Below, in pieces: positions 48,875 to 57,773 of a stretch of 64,000 bases of DNA (position 1 is its first letter; the number at the start of each line of letters is the position of its first letter). A program made the position numbers and the translations under genes. Source of the DNA: Enterococcus sp. PF1-24. GTDB taxonomy: Bacteria > Bacillota > Bacilli > Lactobacillales > Enterococcaceae. Location of the stretch: contig NZ_JARXWL010000010.1 of assembly GCF_029893325.1 (NCBI RefSeq), positions 23,927 to 87,926 on the forward strand, read 5' to 3'. The notes beneath the pieces were generated by a model. It worked only from the letters and a program-made list of their open reading frames with translations, was not told the origin of the DNA and did not search any database.

Positions 48875-49951
48875 ATGGAAGAAAAGACTTTTCAACGCAT
48901 TAAAGAATTAACGGAATTACAAGGAACGAGTGGTTTTGAAGGCGACGTGCAGGCTTATATGGAAAATGCTCTAACGCCCTTAGTTGACGAAGTACAAAAA
49001 GATGGTTTAGGTGGGATTTTTGGCTTGCGTCATCACGAAGCGGCTGATGCACCACGAGTGATGGTAGCGGCTCACATGGACGAAGTGGGTTTTATGTTAA
49101 CGCAAATTCAAGATAATGGTTTATTTAAAGTAACACCTTTGGGAGGCTGGAATCCTTACGTGGTTTCTTCCCAACGTTTCACTTTAAAAACTAAAAAAGG
49201 CAACTACCCATGTATCTCATCTTCAGTTTCACCCCATTTATTACGAGGTGTCGGCACGCAGGCGGCTTTACAAGTAACCGATATTTTATTCGATGCTGGT
49301 TTTGAATCAAAAGAAGAAGCTGAAAGCTACGGTGTTTTGCCTGGCGATTCAATTGTGCCACTGTCAGAAACAGTTAAAACTGCTAATGGCAAAAATATCA
49401 TCAGTAAAGCTTGGGATAATCGCTACGGCTGTACGGTGGTGTTGGAAGCTTTAGAAGCTTTGCAAAATGAAAAATTAGGTCATACTTTAATCGCCGGCGC
49501 TAATGTTCAAGAAGAAGTTGGTTTACGAGGCTCAAAACCAGCTGTGACTAAATTTCACCCCGATTTATTTTTCGCGGTAGACTGTTCAGCTGCTGACGAT
49601 TTAGTGACGAAAAAAGGCACTTTTGGTCATTTAGGGGAAGGAACTTTAATGCGGATTTATGATCCAGGTTTAATTACTTTGCCACGTTTGAGAGAATATT
49701 TATTGGATATCGCTGCAACCCATAAAATCCCTTATCAATATTTCGTTTCAAAAGGTGGCACCGACGCGGGTGCAGCCCATACTAGCAACGAAGGTATCCC
49801 AAGTACCGTTATCGGCGTAGCGGGCCGCTATATTCACACCCACCAAACAATGTTCAGTATCGCTGACTTTGAAGCAGCACGGGAAATGTTGATTCAAACG
49901 CTTAGAGGATTAGATCAAACAACAGTTAATACTATTGTTTATGGGAAATAA
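48875..49951 (+). CDS. pepA: M42 family glutamyl aminopeptidase PepA
   Basis: A 358-residue M42 metallopeptidase. The pattern includes LTELQGTSGFEGDVQ at the N-terminus, the first zinc ligand in VAAHMDEVGFM, the catalytic ANVQEEVGLRG with ligand Glu, a bridging Asp in KAWDNRYG, AVDCSA, and the final ligand His in IHTHQTMFSI. Lactic acid bacterial members are glutamyl aminopeptidases that trim N-terminal Glu or Asp and form large oligomers. ATG 48875 follows AGAGGGATAG with about 8 bases. It is monocistronic, with a terminator after it. Confidence 0.93.
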   Translation: MEEKTFQRIKELTELQGTSGFEGDVQAYMENALTPLVDEVQKDGLGGIFGLRHHEAADAPRVMVAAHMDEVGFMLTQIQDNGLFKVTPLGGWNPYVVSSQRFTLKTKKGNYPCISSSVSPHLLRGVGTQAALQVTDILFDAGFESKEEAESYGVLPGDSIVPLSETVKTANGKNIISKAWDNRYGCTVVLEALEALQNEKLGHTLIAGANVQEEVGLRGSKPAVTKFHPDLFFAVDCSAADDLVTKKGTFGHLGEGTLMRIYDPGLITLPRLREYLLDIAATHKIPYQYFVSKGGTDAGAAHTSNEGIPSTVIGVAGRYIHTHQTMFSIADFEAAREMLIQTLRGLDQTTVNTIVYGK

Positions 49952-49960
49952 GAGAAAAAA

Positions 49961-50005
49961 ATGGAGTAAAGCAGTGAGAAAGTGCTTTGCTCTGTTTTTT
50001 TATTG
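49961..50005 (+). terminator. Terminator of pepA
   Basis: GAGTAAAGCA pairs with TGCTTTGCTC around a GTGAGAAAG loop, followed by TGTTTTTTT. Confidence 0.82.
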
Positions 50006-50092
50006 ACTTTTTCCTAAAAAAATCAGTTGGGATTTATAACTTAATAAGTGAGAGCAGGCAGTTTCTTAGCGTTTAGCTACTATTTTTAACGT

Positions 50093-50112
50093 CTTCCACA
50101 TTAATGTGGAAG
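50093..50112 (+). promoter_or_regulatory. Perfect palindrome upstream of the PTS operon
   Basis: CTTCCACATTAATGTGGAAG is a perfect 20-bp palindrome, 73 bases before the regulator gene. It is a candidate operator for the PRD regulator itself or another factor. Confidence 0.6.
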
Positions 50113-50160
50113 TGAGAAGTTATTTACTATTAATCTAAATTCAACTAAACTCAAATGTAA

Positions 50161-50174
50161 GGAAGCGCTTTCGG
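50161..50174 (+). promoter_or_regulatory. cre-like CcpA site at the start of the PTS operon
   Basis: GGAAGCGCTTTCGG contains the strong palindromic core GAAGCGCTTTC of catabolite-responsive elements. It lies 10 bases before ATG 50185 and overlaps the ribosome binding region, so CcpA could act as a roadblock. Confidence 0.7.
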
Positions 50175-50184
50175 AGATGAGAAT

Positions 50185-52122
50185 ATGAATTTGAAAAATC
50201 GCGAAAAAAAACTGTTACAACTTTTGCTTGAGCAAGAAGATTATCGACCAGCTAATTTTTTTACTCAAGAACTGCAGGTCTCAGCAAAAACAATTTATAC
50301 AGATTTGGCAAATTTGGATGGGATAATTAAAACATTAGAGCTTTTATTGGATAAGGTTCCTCGAAAAGGAATTTACTTGATTGGAGATTATGAAAAGCGA
50401 CAAAAAGCAAAAATTTTGTTAAATGAAGATATAACTATAGCCTCGTCTTATAGTCCTTCTTTTAGACGCTTAGCTATTTTTTCTCAGATTTTATTTTCAA
50501 AGGAAAAGAAAAGTTATGCACAATTAGCAAATGATTTTTTTGTCAGCGTTACTTCAATTCAAAAAGATATCTTAACGCTAATAACATTTTGCCAAAAACA
50601 AGGAATATTTTTACAAGAGCTAAGTCAATTCCAAAAATCTCAAAATAATGAAAGTTTATTGCAACGCACCTATTTAATGTATTTTGAGAGATACAGTGAA
50701 AAGCAAGCAGTAACAGCGGAACAAGAACAACTACTATTTGGTCAAGAAATTGTTAACGTGGTAGAGACTTTTATTAAAGGACTTTATAGCTATGAAACGG
50801 GTTTACCTAACGAGTATTTGCTTACGTCATTAAAGAGGTCTTTGCTAGTTTTAGTTAACCGGGTAAAAAATGCTTTTCATACAGAAGACACACCAGAGCT
50901 ATTGTTTAAAGAATTAGAAAAAATGCAATTATATATGGTGGCAATTCAATTTTCTGATGTTCTCTATCAAAAATTAGGAATTGAATTTCGAGACAGTGAT
51001 ATTTACTATGTATGTTCTTTGCTGTTAGCACATGGAATTCGACCAGTAATTCAAGATGAAGCTGTTACGATAGAAGTTGTTAAACATATCCATGATTTAA
51101 TAAAAAATATGTCGAAGCTAATTGATAGTGACTTAAGTCAAGACCAGCATTTATTTGATTCGTTGTTAGCTCATATCGTTCCGATGATTTATCGATTGCA
51201 AATAGGGATTCAAATTAGAAATCCGTTAAAAGAAGAAATCATTAGCCAATACTCTACTATGTATACGTTAGCTAGTTATAGTGTGGCAGATTTAGAACGA
51301 GTTTATCAGATTCAGCTACCAGAAGATGAACTCACTTTTTTAACAATTCATTTTCAATTAGCTTTTGAAAAAGTTAAGAACGTGAAACATGTCTTGATTG
51401 TTTGCCCGTCAGGCTTAGGAACCTCTCAACTTATCTATCAACGAATTAAGCAAACTTTACCTGTGGATATTGTATTAGGGATTAGTAATTTTCAACAAGT
51501 TTTTACTAATGATTTAACAGATGTAGATTTGGTAATATCAACAGCTTATATCCAAGAGATTGATATTCCAGTTGTTTATGTTTCGCCATTACCTACAACG
51601 GCAGAGATTGCAGAAATAAATCAACAACTAGTAAATTTTCAAATTAATGATAAAAAATTTTTACGTGAATCTACGATTAACTCTTTGAAGCAATTAGTGG
51701 ATCCTAATTTTATTATCTTAAATTTGAATGTTGATTCACAAAAAGAAGCAATTGAGTACATGGGGCAACTTTATCAAGAAGCAGATTTAGTTTATGAAAA
51801 CTTTGTAGAAGCAATCATAGAGCGGGAAGCATTAGGTACTACAGGCTTAATTAGCGGAGTGGCTATTCCACATGCGGATCCTGAATCAGTTAAAGAAACA
51901 AAACTGGCCATTGTTACATTAGCTAAACCAATTTTATGGGGGAAAAGTCAAGTCTCTCTAATCATTTTTTTAACGATTGCTGAAAAGGATATTCAACAGG
52001 CAAAAGCAATTGTGGCATCTATCTATGATTTGTTGAATTCAGCTCAACGAGTACAAGAAATCACGGCGAGCCAAACAAAATTGGAATTGATCCAAAAATT
52101 TACTCGAGAGGAGAGACGATAA
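50185..52122 (+). CDS. PRD-containing PTS transcriptional activator (HTH-PRD-EIIB-EIIA)
   Basis: A 645-residue MtlR/LicR-type regulator. An N-terminal HTH_11 (LQVSAKTIYTDLANLDGIIK) is followed by an Mga-type HTH (QLANDFFVSVTSIQKDILTL). Two PRDs with His-centred motifs follow, then an EIIB-like domain with Cys407 (VCPSGLGTSQ). The C-terminal EIIA domain has His563 (GVAIPHADPES). Such proteins activate their operon depending on phosphorylation by HPr and the cognate EIIB. The gene has a cre-like site before it and is contiguous with the EIIA gene (stop 52122, next start 52123). It is the first gene of the PTS operon. The sugar specificity is not evident. Confidence 0.93.
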   Translation: MNLKNREKKLLQLLLEQEDYRPANFFTQELQVSAKTIYTDLANLDGIIKTLELLLDKVPRKGIYLIGDYEKRQKAKILLNEDITIASSYSPSFRRLAIFSQILFSKEKKSYAQLANDFFVSVTSIQKDILTLITFCQKQGIFLQELSQFQKSQNNESLLQRTYLMYFERYSEKQAVTAEQEQLLFGQEIVNVVETFIKGLYSYETGLPNEYLLTSLKRSLLVLVNRVKNAFHTEDTPELLFKELEKMQLYMVAIQFSDVLYQKLGIEFRDSDIYYVCSLLLAHGIRPVIQDEAVTIEVVKHIHDLIKNMSKLIDSDLSQDQHLFDSLLAHIVPMIYRLQIGIQIRNPLKEEIISQYSTMYTLASYSVADLERVYQIQLPEDELTFLTIHFQLAFEKVKNVKHVLIVCPSGLGTSQLIYQRIKQTLPVDIVLGISNFQQVFTNDLTDVDLVISTAYIQEIDIPVVYVSPLPTTAEIAEINQQLVNFQINDKKFLRESTINSLKQLVDPNFIILNLNVDSQKEAIEYMGQLYQEADLVYENFVEAIIEREALGTTGLISGVAIPHADPESVKETKLAIVTLAKPILWGKSQVSLIIFLTIAEKDIQQAKAIVASIYDLLNSAQRVQEITASQTKLELIQKFTREERR

Positions 52123-52584
52123 GTGACCGCTTATTTTAATCAAGGGATCAGCTTTTTTCAACAAGAGAAAGATTCGCAAATGGAAATTTTTACTCAGTTA
52201 GCTGAAGCACTCTTACAACAAGATTTAGTGAATGAGCATTTTTTAGAAAATGTGATAAAAAGAGAAGAAATTTTTCCGACTGGCTTAAACATTAATGGTA
52301 TTGGAGTAGCTATTCCCCACACAGATAGTGAATATGTAAAAACTTCGCAAATTGCTTTTATGTCAGTAAGGAAACCAATTATCTTTTATGAAATGGGAAC
52401 AACTGATAAAGCGGTTCCAGTACAGTTGATTTTTATGTTGGCGTTGAAAGAAGCACACGAACAATTAGGTATGTTACAAAAGTTAATAGAAATGTTCCAG
52501 CAGCCAAAAGTTTTGGCTGAATTATTAGCAGTCAAAGAACAGCAGGATTTTCAAAAAATTATTGCTCGATACGATTTAATTTAA
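52123..52584 (+). CDS. PTS EIIA component (fructose/galactitol type)
   Basis: A 153-residue EIIA of the PTS_EIIA_2 fold. It accepts phosphate from HPr on His66 (GVAIPHTDSEYV) and passes it to the EIIB encoded two genes downstream. The start is GTG 52123, immediately after the regulator stop, with GAGGAGAG about 8 bases upstream. Sequence and gene order (EIIA, EIIC, EIIB) resemble the galactitol family. It duplicates the type of domain found at the C-terminus of the regulator. Confidence 0.92.
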   Translation: MTAYFNQGISFFQQEKDSQMEIFTQLAEALLQQDLVNEHFLENVIKREEIFPTGLNINGIGVAIPHTDSEYVKTSQIAFMSVRKPIIFYEMGTTDKAVPVQLIFMLALKEAHEQLGMLQKLIEMFQQPKVLAELLAVKEQQDFQKIIARYDLI

Positions 52585-52600
52585 ATTAAGGAGGATTATT

Positions 52601-53956
52601 ATGTTAGAAGCATTACAATGGTTTGTTAATTTAGGTTCTATAGTTGTGTTGCCCATCTTCATTTTTATTTTCGGTATAATTTTAGGTACTAAACCAGGTA
52701 AGTCATTTACATCAGCATTAACAGTTGGTATTGGATTTGTAGGCCTAAATTTGGTGATTGACTTACTTTCTAATAGCTTAGGACCAGCAGCGCAAGCTAT
52801 GGTAGAACGATTTGGGTTATCGTTAACTACTATTGATGTTGGTTGGCCAGCAGCAGCGGCAATTTCTTATGGGACTATTTTAGGTAGTTTATCTATTCCG
52901 ATTGCGATTGCTGTAAATATTGTGTTAATTATTTTTGGATTAACAAAGACTTTAAATGTAGATATTTGGAATATTTGGCATGCCGCTTTTATAGCTTCGT
53001 TAGTGTATGCTTTAACAGACAATTTTGCAATGGGTATCTTTGCTACTGTTGTTTATACAATGATGATTCTATTGTTTAGTGACGTAATCGCCCCGTTTGT
53101 CAATAAATTTTACGGATTTCCTAATATTACTTTCCCGCATGGAACATCGGCGCCAGGATTTTTCTTTTCTTTGCCAATGAACTGGTTATTTGACCGTATC
53201 CCAGGAATCAAAAATTGGAAAGCAGATCCTGAAACAATTCAAAAACGTTTTGGAATTTTTGGGGATTCCACAGTAATGGGCTTTTTAATTGGGTTAGTTA
53301 TTGGAATTTTAGCTGGTTATGATATTGCTGGTGTTGGTCAATTGGCAGTTAAAACAGGTGCAGTTATGGTAATAATGCCAAGAATGGTTTCTTTATTAAT
53401 GGAAGGGTTAACGCCTATTTCTGAATCAGCAAATAAATTTGTTCAAAAACGTTTCCCAGGGAGGGAATTATATATCGGAATGGATTCTGCTTTGTCAGTA
53501 GGGCATCCTGCGGTACTTTCTTCATCACTACTTTTAGTACCAATTACAATTTTCTTGGCGGTAGTATTGCCTGGAAATACGACTTTACCATTTGGTGATT
53601 TAGCAACGATACCTTTTGTTGTATGTTTGATGGCAGCTGTATTCGGTGGAAATATTATTCGAACAGTTTTAGCAGGAACTATATATATGGGTTCAGTTTT
53701 ATATATTACTTCTTGGGTGGCTCCGTTATTAACAAAAGCTGCACAAGCTGCCGATTTTAATATGGAAGGTCGTGCTTCAATTACTGCTTTAGCTGAAGGT
53801 GGTTTATGGACTACTTGGGTATATATTGGATTGACAAAATTATTGAGCTGGGGTGGACTAATTGCGATTGGAGTAATCGTATTAGCGTTAATGATTTATG
53901 TAAATCGCATGACAAAAAATAAAGCAACTACAGTAAATATAAAGGATGGCGAATAA
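52601..53956 (+). CDS. PTS EIIC permease, galactitol (Gat) family
   Basis: A 451-residue membrane permease with about 11-12 helices. The N-terminal GSIVVLPIFIFIFGIILGTK, the ITFPHGTSAPGFFFSLPMNW loop and ADPETIQKRFGIFGDSTVMG are characteristic of the galactitol-type EIIC family. It imports and, with EIIA and EIIB, phosphorylates its sugar. ATG 52601 has AAGGAGG 7 bases upstream. The family also includes permeases for other pentitols and ketoses, so galactitol itself is not proven; no galactitol-phosphate dehydrogenase gene is in the operon. Confidence 0.9.
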   Translation: MLEALQWFVNLGSIVVLPIFIFIFGIILGTKPGKSFTSALTVGIGFVGLNLVIDLLSNSLGPAAQAMVERFGLSLTTIDVGWPAAAAISYGTILGSLSIPIAIAVNIVLIIFGLTKTLNVDIWNIWHAAFIASLVYALTDNFAMGIFATVVYTMMILLFSDVIAPFVNKFYGFPNITFPHGTSAPGFFFSLPMNWLFDRIPGIKNWKADPETIQKRFGIFGDSTVMGFLIGLVIGILAGYDIAGVGQLAVKTGAVMVIMPRMVSLLMEGLTPISESANKFVQKRFPGRELYIGMDSALSVGHPAVLSSSLLLVPITIFLAVVLPGNTTLPFGDLATIPFVVCLMAAVFGGNIIRTVLAGTIYMGSVLYITSWVAPLLTKAAQAADFNMEGRASITALAEGGLWTTWVYIGLTKLLSWGGLIAIGVIVLALMIYVNRMTKNKATTVNIKDGE

Positions 53957-53957
53957 C

Positions 53958-54251
53958 ATGAAAAAACTATTAATTATGTGTGGCACAGGTGTTGCAACTT
54001 CAACAGTTGTTACTGGAAAAATGAAAGAATGGCTAAAGGAAAAAGGCTATGATGGACAAGTGAAATTATACCAATCAAAAGTAGCAGCTGAAATGAATAA
54101 AATTGATGATTACGATATTGTTGTTAGCACTACGGTAGTGCCAGATAATATTAAAGACAAAGTAATCATGGGTTTGCCTTTACTGACCGGAATGGGTACA
54201 GAGGCTTTATTTGATGAAATTGAAGCAAAAATTAAAGAGGAGTCGAACTAA
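53958..54251 (+). CDS. PTS EIIB component (galactitol type)
   Basis: A 97-residue EIIB protein with the phosphorylatable Cys8 in LLIMCGTGVATSTVV. It is a small alpha/beta domain typical of the lactose/galactitol type. ATG 53958 lies one base after the EIIC stop, with AAAGGA 11 bases upstream; an ATG at 53946 would sit on that site. It receives phosphate from the EIIA and delivers it to sugar bound by EIIC. The aldolase gene follows 2 bases after the stop. Confidence 0.9.
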   Translation: MKKLLIMCGTGVATSTVVTGKMKEWLKEKGYDGQVKLYQSKVAAEMNKIDDYDIVVSTTVVPDNIKDKVIMGLPLLTGMGTEALFDEIEAKIKEESN

Positions 54252-54253
54252 AT

Positions 54254-55081
54254 ATGTTAGTGACCACTAAAGAAATGTTTGAAAAAGCTCAAAAAGGAAA
54301 CTATGCAATTCCTGCAGCTAACTTTTTTGATTTTAATAGCGCAAGAACTTATGTTGAAACGGCTGAAAAATTAAATAAACCATTGATTTTAGCATTTGCT
54401 CAAGCACACATGGAAGAAATTTCATTGGAAGAAGCTGCGTTAGTAGGAAAATATTTAGCAGAAAAAGCAACTGTTCCAGTGGCTCTGCACCTAGATCATG
54501 GACAAGACGAAAATATTATTAAACAAGCGATTGATTTAGGTTTTTCTTCAGTTATGATTGATGCTTCTCAAGATCCTATTGTGAAAAATATTAAACGATC
54601 AAAAGATATTGCTGAATATGCACATCAGCATGGTGTAGTAGTCGAAGCTGAAATTGGCCATGTGGGAACAGGGAACAGCTATGAATTTAAAGAAACGACA
54701 GATACTATTTATACGGAAGTAGAGGAAACCGCTCGTTTTGCCGTTGAAACTGGAGTAGATTCTTTAGCTGTTTCGATTGGAACCGCTCATGGTGAATATA
54801 AGGGCATACCTAAAATTAGTTTTGAACGCTTGAAAGAAATTTCGAATGTTGTAGCGATTCCGTTAGTTTTACATGGTGGATCATCTTCAGGAGATGAAAA
54901 CTTAAGTAAATGTGCACAAGGTGGGATTAGTAAAATTAATATTTTCACTGATTTCATTGTGGCGGGAATGAAATCAATTGAAAAACATGCACCAACAGAT
55001 TTATTCTCGTTACGCAAATACGTAAATGAAGCGATGGCAGAGACTTTGACGCATTACTACGAAGTTTTTGGCACGAAATGA
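54254..55081 (+). CDS. Class II fructose/tagatose-bisphosphate aldolase family protein
   Basis: A 275-residue class II aldolase of the GatY/KbaY/FbaA family that would split a ketose 1,6-bisphosphate into dihydroxyacetone phosphate and glyceraldehyde 3-phosphate. Zinc and catalytic motifs are ALHLDHGQD (catalytic Asp, first His), EAEIGHVGTG, SIGTAHGEY (zinc His) and LVLHGGSSSG (third His). ATG 54254 follows GAGGAG with about 12 bases. Its location after a galactitol-type PTS suggests a tagatose-like pathway. The required dehydrogenase and 6-phosphate kinase are not present here, so the true substrate is open. Confidence 0.9.
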   Translation: MLVTTKEMFEKAQKGNYAIPAANFFDFNSARTYVETAEKLNKPLILAFAQAHMEEISLEEAALVGKYLAEKATVPVALHLDHGQDENIIKQAIDLGFSSVMIDASQDPIVKNIKRSKDIAEYAHQHGVVVEAEIGHVGTGNSYEFKETTDTIYTEVEETARFAVETGVDSLAVSIGTAHGEYKGIPKISFERLKEISNVVAIPLVLHGGSSSGDENLSKCAQGGISKINIFTDFIVAGMKSIEKHAPTDLFSLRKYVNEAMAETLTHYYEVFGTK

Positions 55082-55090
55082 GGACAAAAA

Positions 55091-55786
55091 ATGACAAGAA
55101 AACCTAGAGCACCGTTTTTTGTAGTGAACCCTAAAGCCTATCTTTATGGCAAGCAATCACTAGACTTAGCTTTGTATGCTGATAAATTAGCAGCAGAATA
55201 TGATATAGATATTATTTTTACAGTGCAACATGCTGATGCGTATCGTGTCAGTCAAGCAACAAATAATCTCTTCGTTTGTGCACAACATATGGATGGAATT
55301 GTATCAGGTCGAGGGATGGGGCATATTTTACCAGAATCTTTGGTCGAAGCAGGAATTGCTGCAACTTTCTTAAATCATGCAGAGCATCCACAGACGTTAG
55401 AGGAATTGGTAAAGGCAATTAAGCGAGCTAGAGAAGTTGGGATTTTAACTATTGCTTGTGCCAACTCTATTGCTGAAGCACAGTCAATTGCATTATTAGG
55501 TCCAGATATTATGGTTTGTGAACCAACTGAATTAATTGGAACTGGTAAAGTAAGTGATGTTTCTTATATGAAGTCAACTAATCAGGCAGTAAAAGACATA
55601 AATTCAGATGTGATGGTTTTACAAGCTGCTGGTATTTCAACAGTAGCAGATGTTTTACAGGCTTTAAATTCAGGTGCAGAAGCTACAGGTGGCACTAGTG
55701 GAATTGTAGCAGCTGATAATCCGAAAAAAATATTAACAGAGATGATTCAAGCAGTAGCTCAATGGAAAAAGGAGAATAAATCATGA
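55091..55786 (+). CDS. Triosephosphate isomerase-like TIM-barrel protein
   Basis: A 231-residue TIM-barrel protein related to triosephosphate isomerase, closer to the short archaeal type than to the roughly 250-residue bacterial TpiA. The catalytic set is visible: Asn13-Lys15 (VNPKAYLYG), His96 (LNHAEHP) and Glu144 (CEPTELIGTGK); a GGTSGIV phosphate-binding loop is near the end. It may isomerise the triose phosphates from the aldolase, or a related sugar phosphate. It is a dedicated copy, since a housekeeping TpiA is expected elsewhere. It starts 9 bases after the aldolase and overlaps the next gene (ATGA). Confidence 0.85.
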   Translation: MTRKPRAPFFVVNPKAYLYGKQSLDLALYADKLAAEYDIDIIFTVQHADAYRVSQATNNLFVCAQHMDGIVSGRGMGHILPESLVEAGIAATFLNHAEHPQTLEELVKAIKRAREVGILTIACANSIAEAQSIALLGPDIMVCEPTELIGTGKVSDVSYMKSTNQAVKDINSDVMVLQAAGISTVADVLQALNSGAEATGGTSGIVAADNPKKILTEMIQAVAQWKKENKS

Positions 55787-56301
55787 AATTTTGTCATGAA
55801 ACGTTGATTTTACAATCAAATGGGACTAGGGTGACCTACCATAATATAATTAAAGATGTAAAAAAATTAGTAGCTGAAAGTGGCATTCAAAATGGTACGA
55901 TTGTTGTACAATCTCCACATACAACTTGTTCAGTCATCTTTGAAGAATTTATGCATGATCTTGATTTTAATGGGGATGAATTTTTGCAAGTAGATTTAAA
56001 TCGAATTTTAGATAAAATTATTCCTAGAGAATTAACTGAAAATACAGATTATCGTTATCCAGGACCTAAACATCTAGAGTTTTTACTCTCTTTAGCTGAT
56101 AATCCTGATTACACAGGGGGGCCGGAAACTATCTTAAATGGCGATGCTCATATTAGAGCTTCCTTCTTAGGTGCGAGCGAAACTTTTATTATTCGAGATG
56201 GTGAGCTATTAACTGGTGAAGTGGGATCGATTTACTTTATTGATTTTGATCAAAATCGTGTTCGAAACCGTAAATGTCACTTGTTTATTTCAGGTGAATA
56301 A
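55783..56301 (+). CDS. YjbQ/UPF0047 family protein
   Basis: A 172-residue UPF0047 (YjbQ) protein. The core has VVQSPHTTCSVIFEEF (conserved His-Thr-Thr), PRELTENTDYRYPGPKHLEF, GDAHIRASFLGASET and a late GEVGSIYFIDFD. E. coli YjbQ has weak thiamine-phosphate synthase activity, but the physiological role is not settled. Here it overlaps the TIM-like gene by four bases and ends the PTS operon before a terminator, so a role tied to the imported sugar, or to damaged phosphates, is plausible (inference). Confidence 0.88.
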   Translation: MKFCHETLILQSNGTRVTYHNIIKDVKKLVAESGIQNGTIVVQSPHTTCSVIFEEFMHDLDFNGDEFLQVDLNRILDKIIPRELTENTDYRYPGPKHLEFLLSLADNPDYTGGPETILNGDAHIRASFLGASETFIIRDGELLTGEVGSIYFIDFDQNRVRNRKCHLFISGE

Positions 56302-56309
56302 ATGGGAAG

Positions 56310-56345
56310 TCTACAACCGATTAATGGTTGTAGACTTCTTTTTAA
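56310..56345 (+). terminator. Terminator after yjbQ-like gene
   Basis: GAAGTCTACAACC pairs perfectly with GGTTGTAGACTTC around CGATTAAT-type loop bases, followed by TTTTTAA. Confidence 0.88.
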
Positions 56346-56383
56346 ACAAAATAATATGATATTTTTTTTGAGAGGAGAATAAT

Positions 56384-57148
56384 ATGGAGCCAAAAGCAAT
56401 TGTCTTTTTTGATCTAGATGGCACATTACTAAATCAACAGGCACAAATTGAACCAGAAATAATAGTTGCTATTGAAAAATTGAAGGAACAAAATATACTA
56501 CCTGTTATTGCTACTGGTCGTACTCAATTTGATGTAGAAGAGAGCCTTCAACATTCGGGAATCAACACATTAATTACATTAAATGGACAATATGTTGAAC
56601 ATGAAGGGCAAGAAATCTATAGCGATACAATTTCTAAAAAGGTTATTCATCGATTGTTAAGTTTTTCTGAACAGCGTGGGAATCCGCTAGCATACTATTC
56701 TTATAATGAAATTACTATTTCTAAGATTACACCTTTGGTTGAAAAAGCTTATAAATTACTGCATTCCCCGCTACCAACGCTTCAAACGATTCCGAAAGAA
56801 ACCGCGAATATGCTTTTAATAATTAGTGAAGATGGTGATGAGCTTTTTCGAGAAAAGTTTCCAGAGTTACAATTTATTCGAAATTGGCCTTTTGCAATAG
56901 ATGTCATTAATCGGGGAAGCTCAAAAGCTAAAGGAATTCAAAAATTTCTTTGCAAGTTGAACTTGGAAGATATTCCTACTTATGCTTTTGGAGATGGACC
57001 AAATGATCATGAAATGTTTAACTGTGTAACTTATAAAATTGCTATGGGAAATGCGATTGATTCACTGAAACAACAGGCTGATTATGTGACTGGTAGTAAT
57101 ATTGAAGGTGGGATTGTTCAAGGTTTGAAATATTTTAATTTGCTTTAA
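56384..57148 (+). CDS. Cof-type HAD-superfamily sugar phosphatase
   Basis: A 254-residue HAD IIB (Cof) hydrolase. Motif I FFDLDGTLL holds the nucleophile Asp; motif II is IATGRTQ; a lysine in RGSSKAKGIQ and motif III AFGDGPNDHEMF complete the site, with a cap domain between. Such enzymes hydrolyse sugar phosphates, FMN or PLP. The location after the PTS operon suggests it may relieve sugar-phosphate stress, but a terminator precedes it. ATG 56384 has GAGAGGAG 7 bases upstream. The 274-base spacer after it holds AT-rich DNA with a small inverted repeat (AACAAT / ATTGTT at 57302-57320). Confidence 0.88.
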   Translation: MEPKAIVFFDLDGTLLNQQAQIEPEIIVAIEKLKEQNILPVIATGRTQFDVEESLQHSGINTLITLNGQYVEHEGQEIYSDTISKKVIHRLLSFSEQRGNPLAYYSYNEITISKITPLVEKAYKLLHSPLPTLQTIPKETANMLLIISEDGDELFREKFPELQFIRNWPFAIDVINRGSSKAKGIQKFLCKLNLEDIPTYAFGDGPNDHEMFNCVTYKIAMGNAIDSLKQQADYVTGSNIEGGIVQGLKYFNLL

Positions 57149-57422
57149 AAAAACAACTTTCTATTAAAAATTGGTAAATACTATTATTTTTGGTGTTATT
57201 TTAATAGATGAAATCAATCTTAATATTGAGAATTATAGGCTTTATTGGTTGTCATAAAAATACCTCGGCTAAATAAGCTTTAATAAATATAAATCATTTT
57301 TAACAATGAAAATGATTGTTTTACAAACTTATTTTAGTGCAAAAGGGTTTGTGCTTTTTTTATTTCCCCATTTCAGTGTATAATTAACTTATAGAAATAG
57401 TAGCGAGAAAGTTGGCGAAAAA

Positions 57423-57740
57423 ATGATTATTCCTAAAAGTTTAGAAGAATTTGCAAGCTATGTAGAGAAAGGCAACCACATTTTCTTTTTCACAGCCGAT
57501 TGGTGTGGCGATTGTCGCTTTATCAAACCCGTTTTACCTGAATTAGAAGCAGAATTTCCCCAGTGGCAATTTGTGGAAATTGATCGTGATGAATTTATTG
57601 ATGTGGCGTCCCGTTGGAATATTTTCGGGATTCCTAGTTTGGTAGCGGTCAAAGATGGCGCAGAAGTCGGTCGTTTAGTCAATAAAAATCGTAAAACCAA
57701 AGCAGAGTTAGCGGATTTTTTAACAAGCTTAACAGTTTAG
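57423..57740 (+). CDS. Thioredoxin family protein (WCGDC)
   Basis: A 105-residue thioredoxin fold. The active site is FFTADWCGDCRF, with Asp in place of the usual Pro between the cysteines, followed by VEIDRDEFIDVASRWNIFGI and the cis-Pro loop IPSL. This WCGDC group acts as a thioredoxin-like reductase or resistance protein in lactic acid bacteria. ATG 57423 has a modest ribosome binding site (GGCGAAAAA). The UspA gene follows 33 bases later, with no terminator between, so both are probably co-expressed. Confidence 0.88.
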   Translation: MIIPKSLEEFASYVEKGNHIFFFTADWCGDCRFIKPVLPELEAEFPQWQFVEIDRDEFIDVASRWNIFGIPSLVAVKDGAEVGRLVNKNRKTKAELADFLTSLTV

Positions 57741-57773
57741 ATAAGTAACTATTTATGAAAGGTGGAGGTTCTG

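Noticed and set aside
54254..55081. Housekeeping fructose-bisphosphate aldolase fba
   Set aside because: The location inside a PTS operon between EIIB and a TIM-like gene indicates a pathway-specific class II aldolase rather than the glycolytic gene.
57302..57320. Fur box before the thioredoxin gene
   Set aside because: AACAAT...ATTGTT is an inverted repeat, but the match to the Fur 19-mer is poor and the neighbouring genes are not iron-related.
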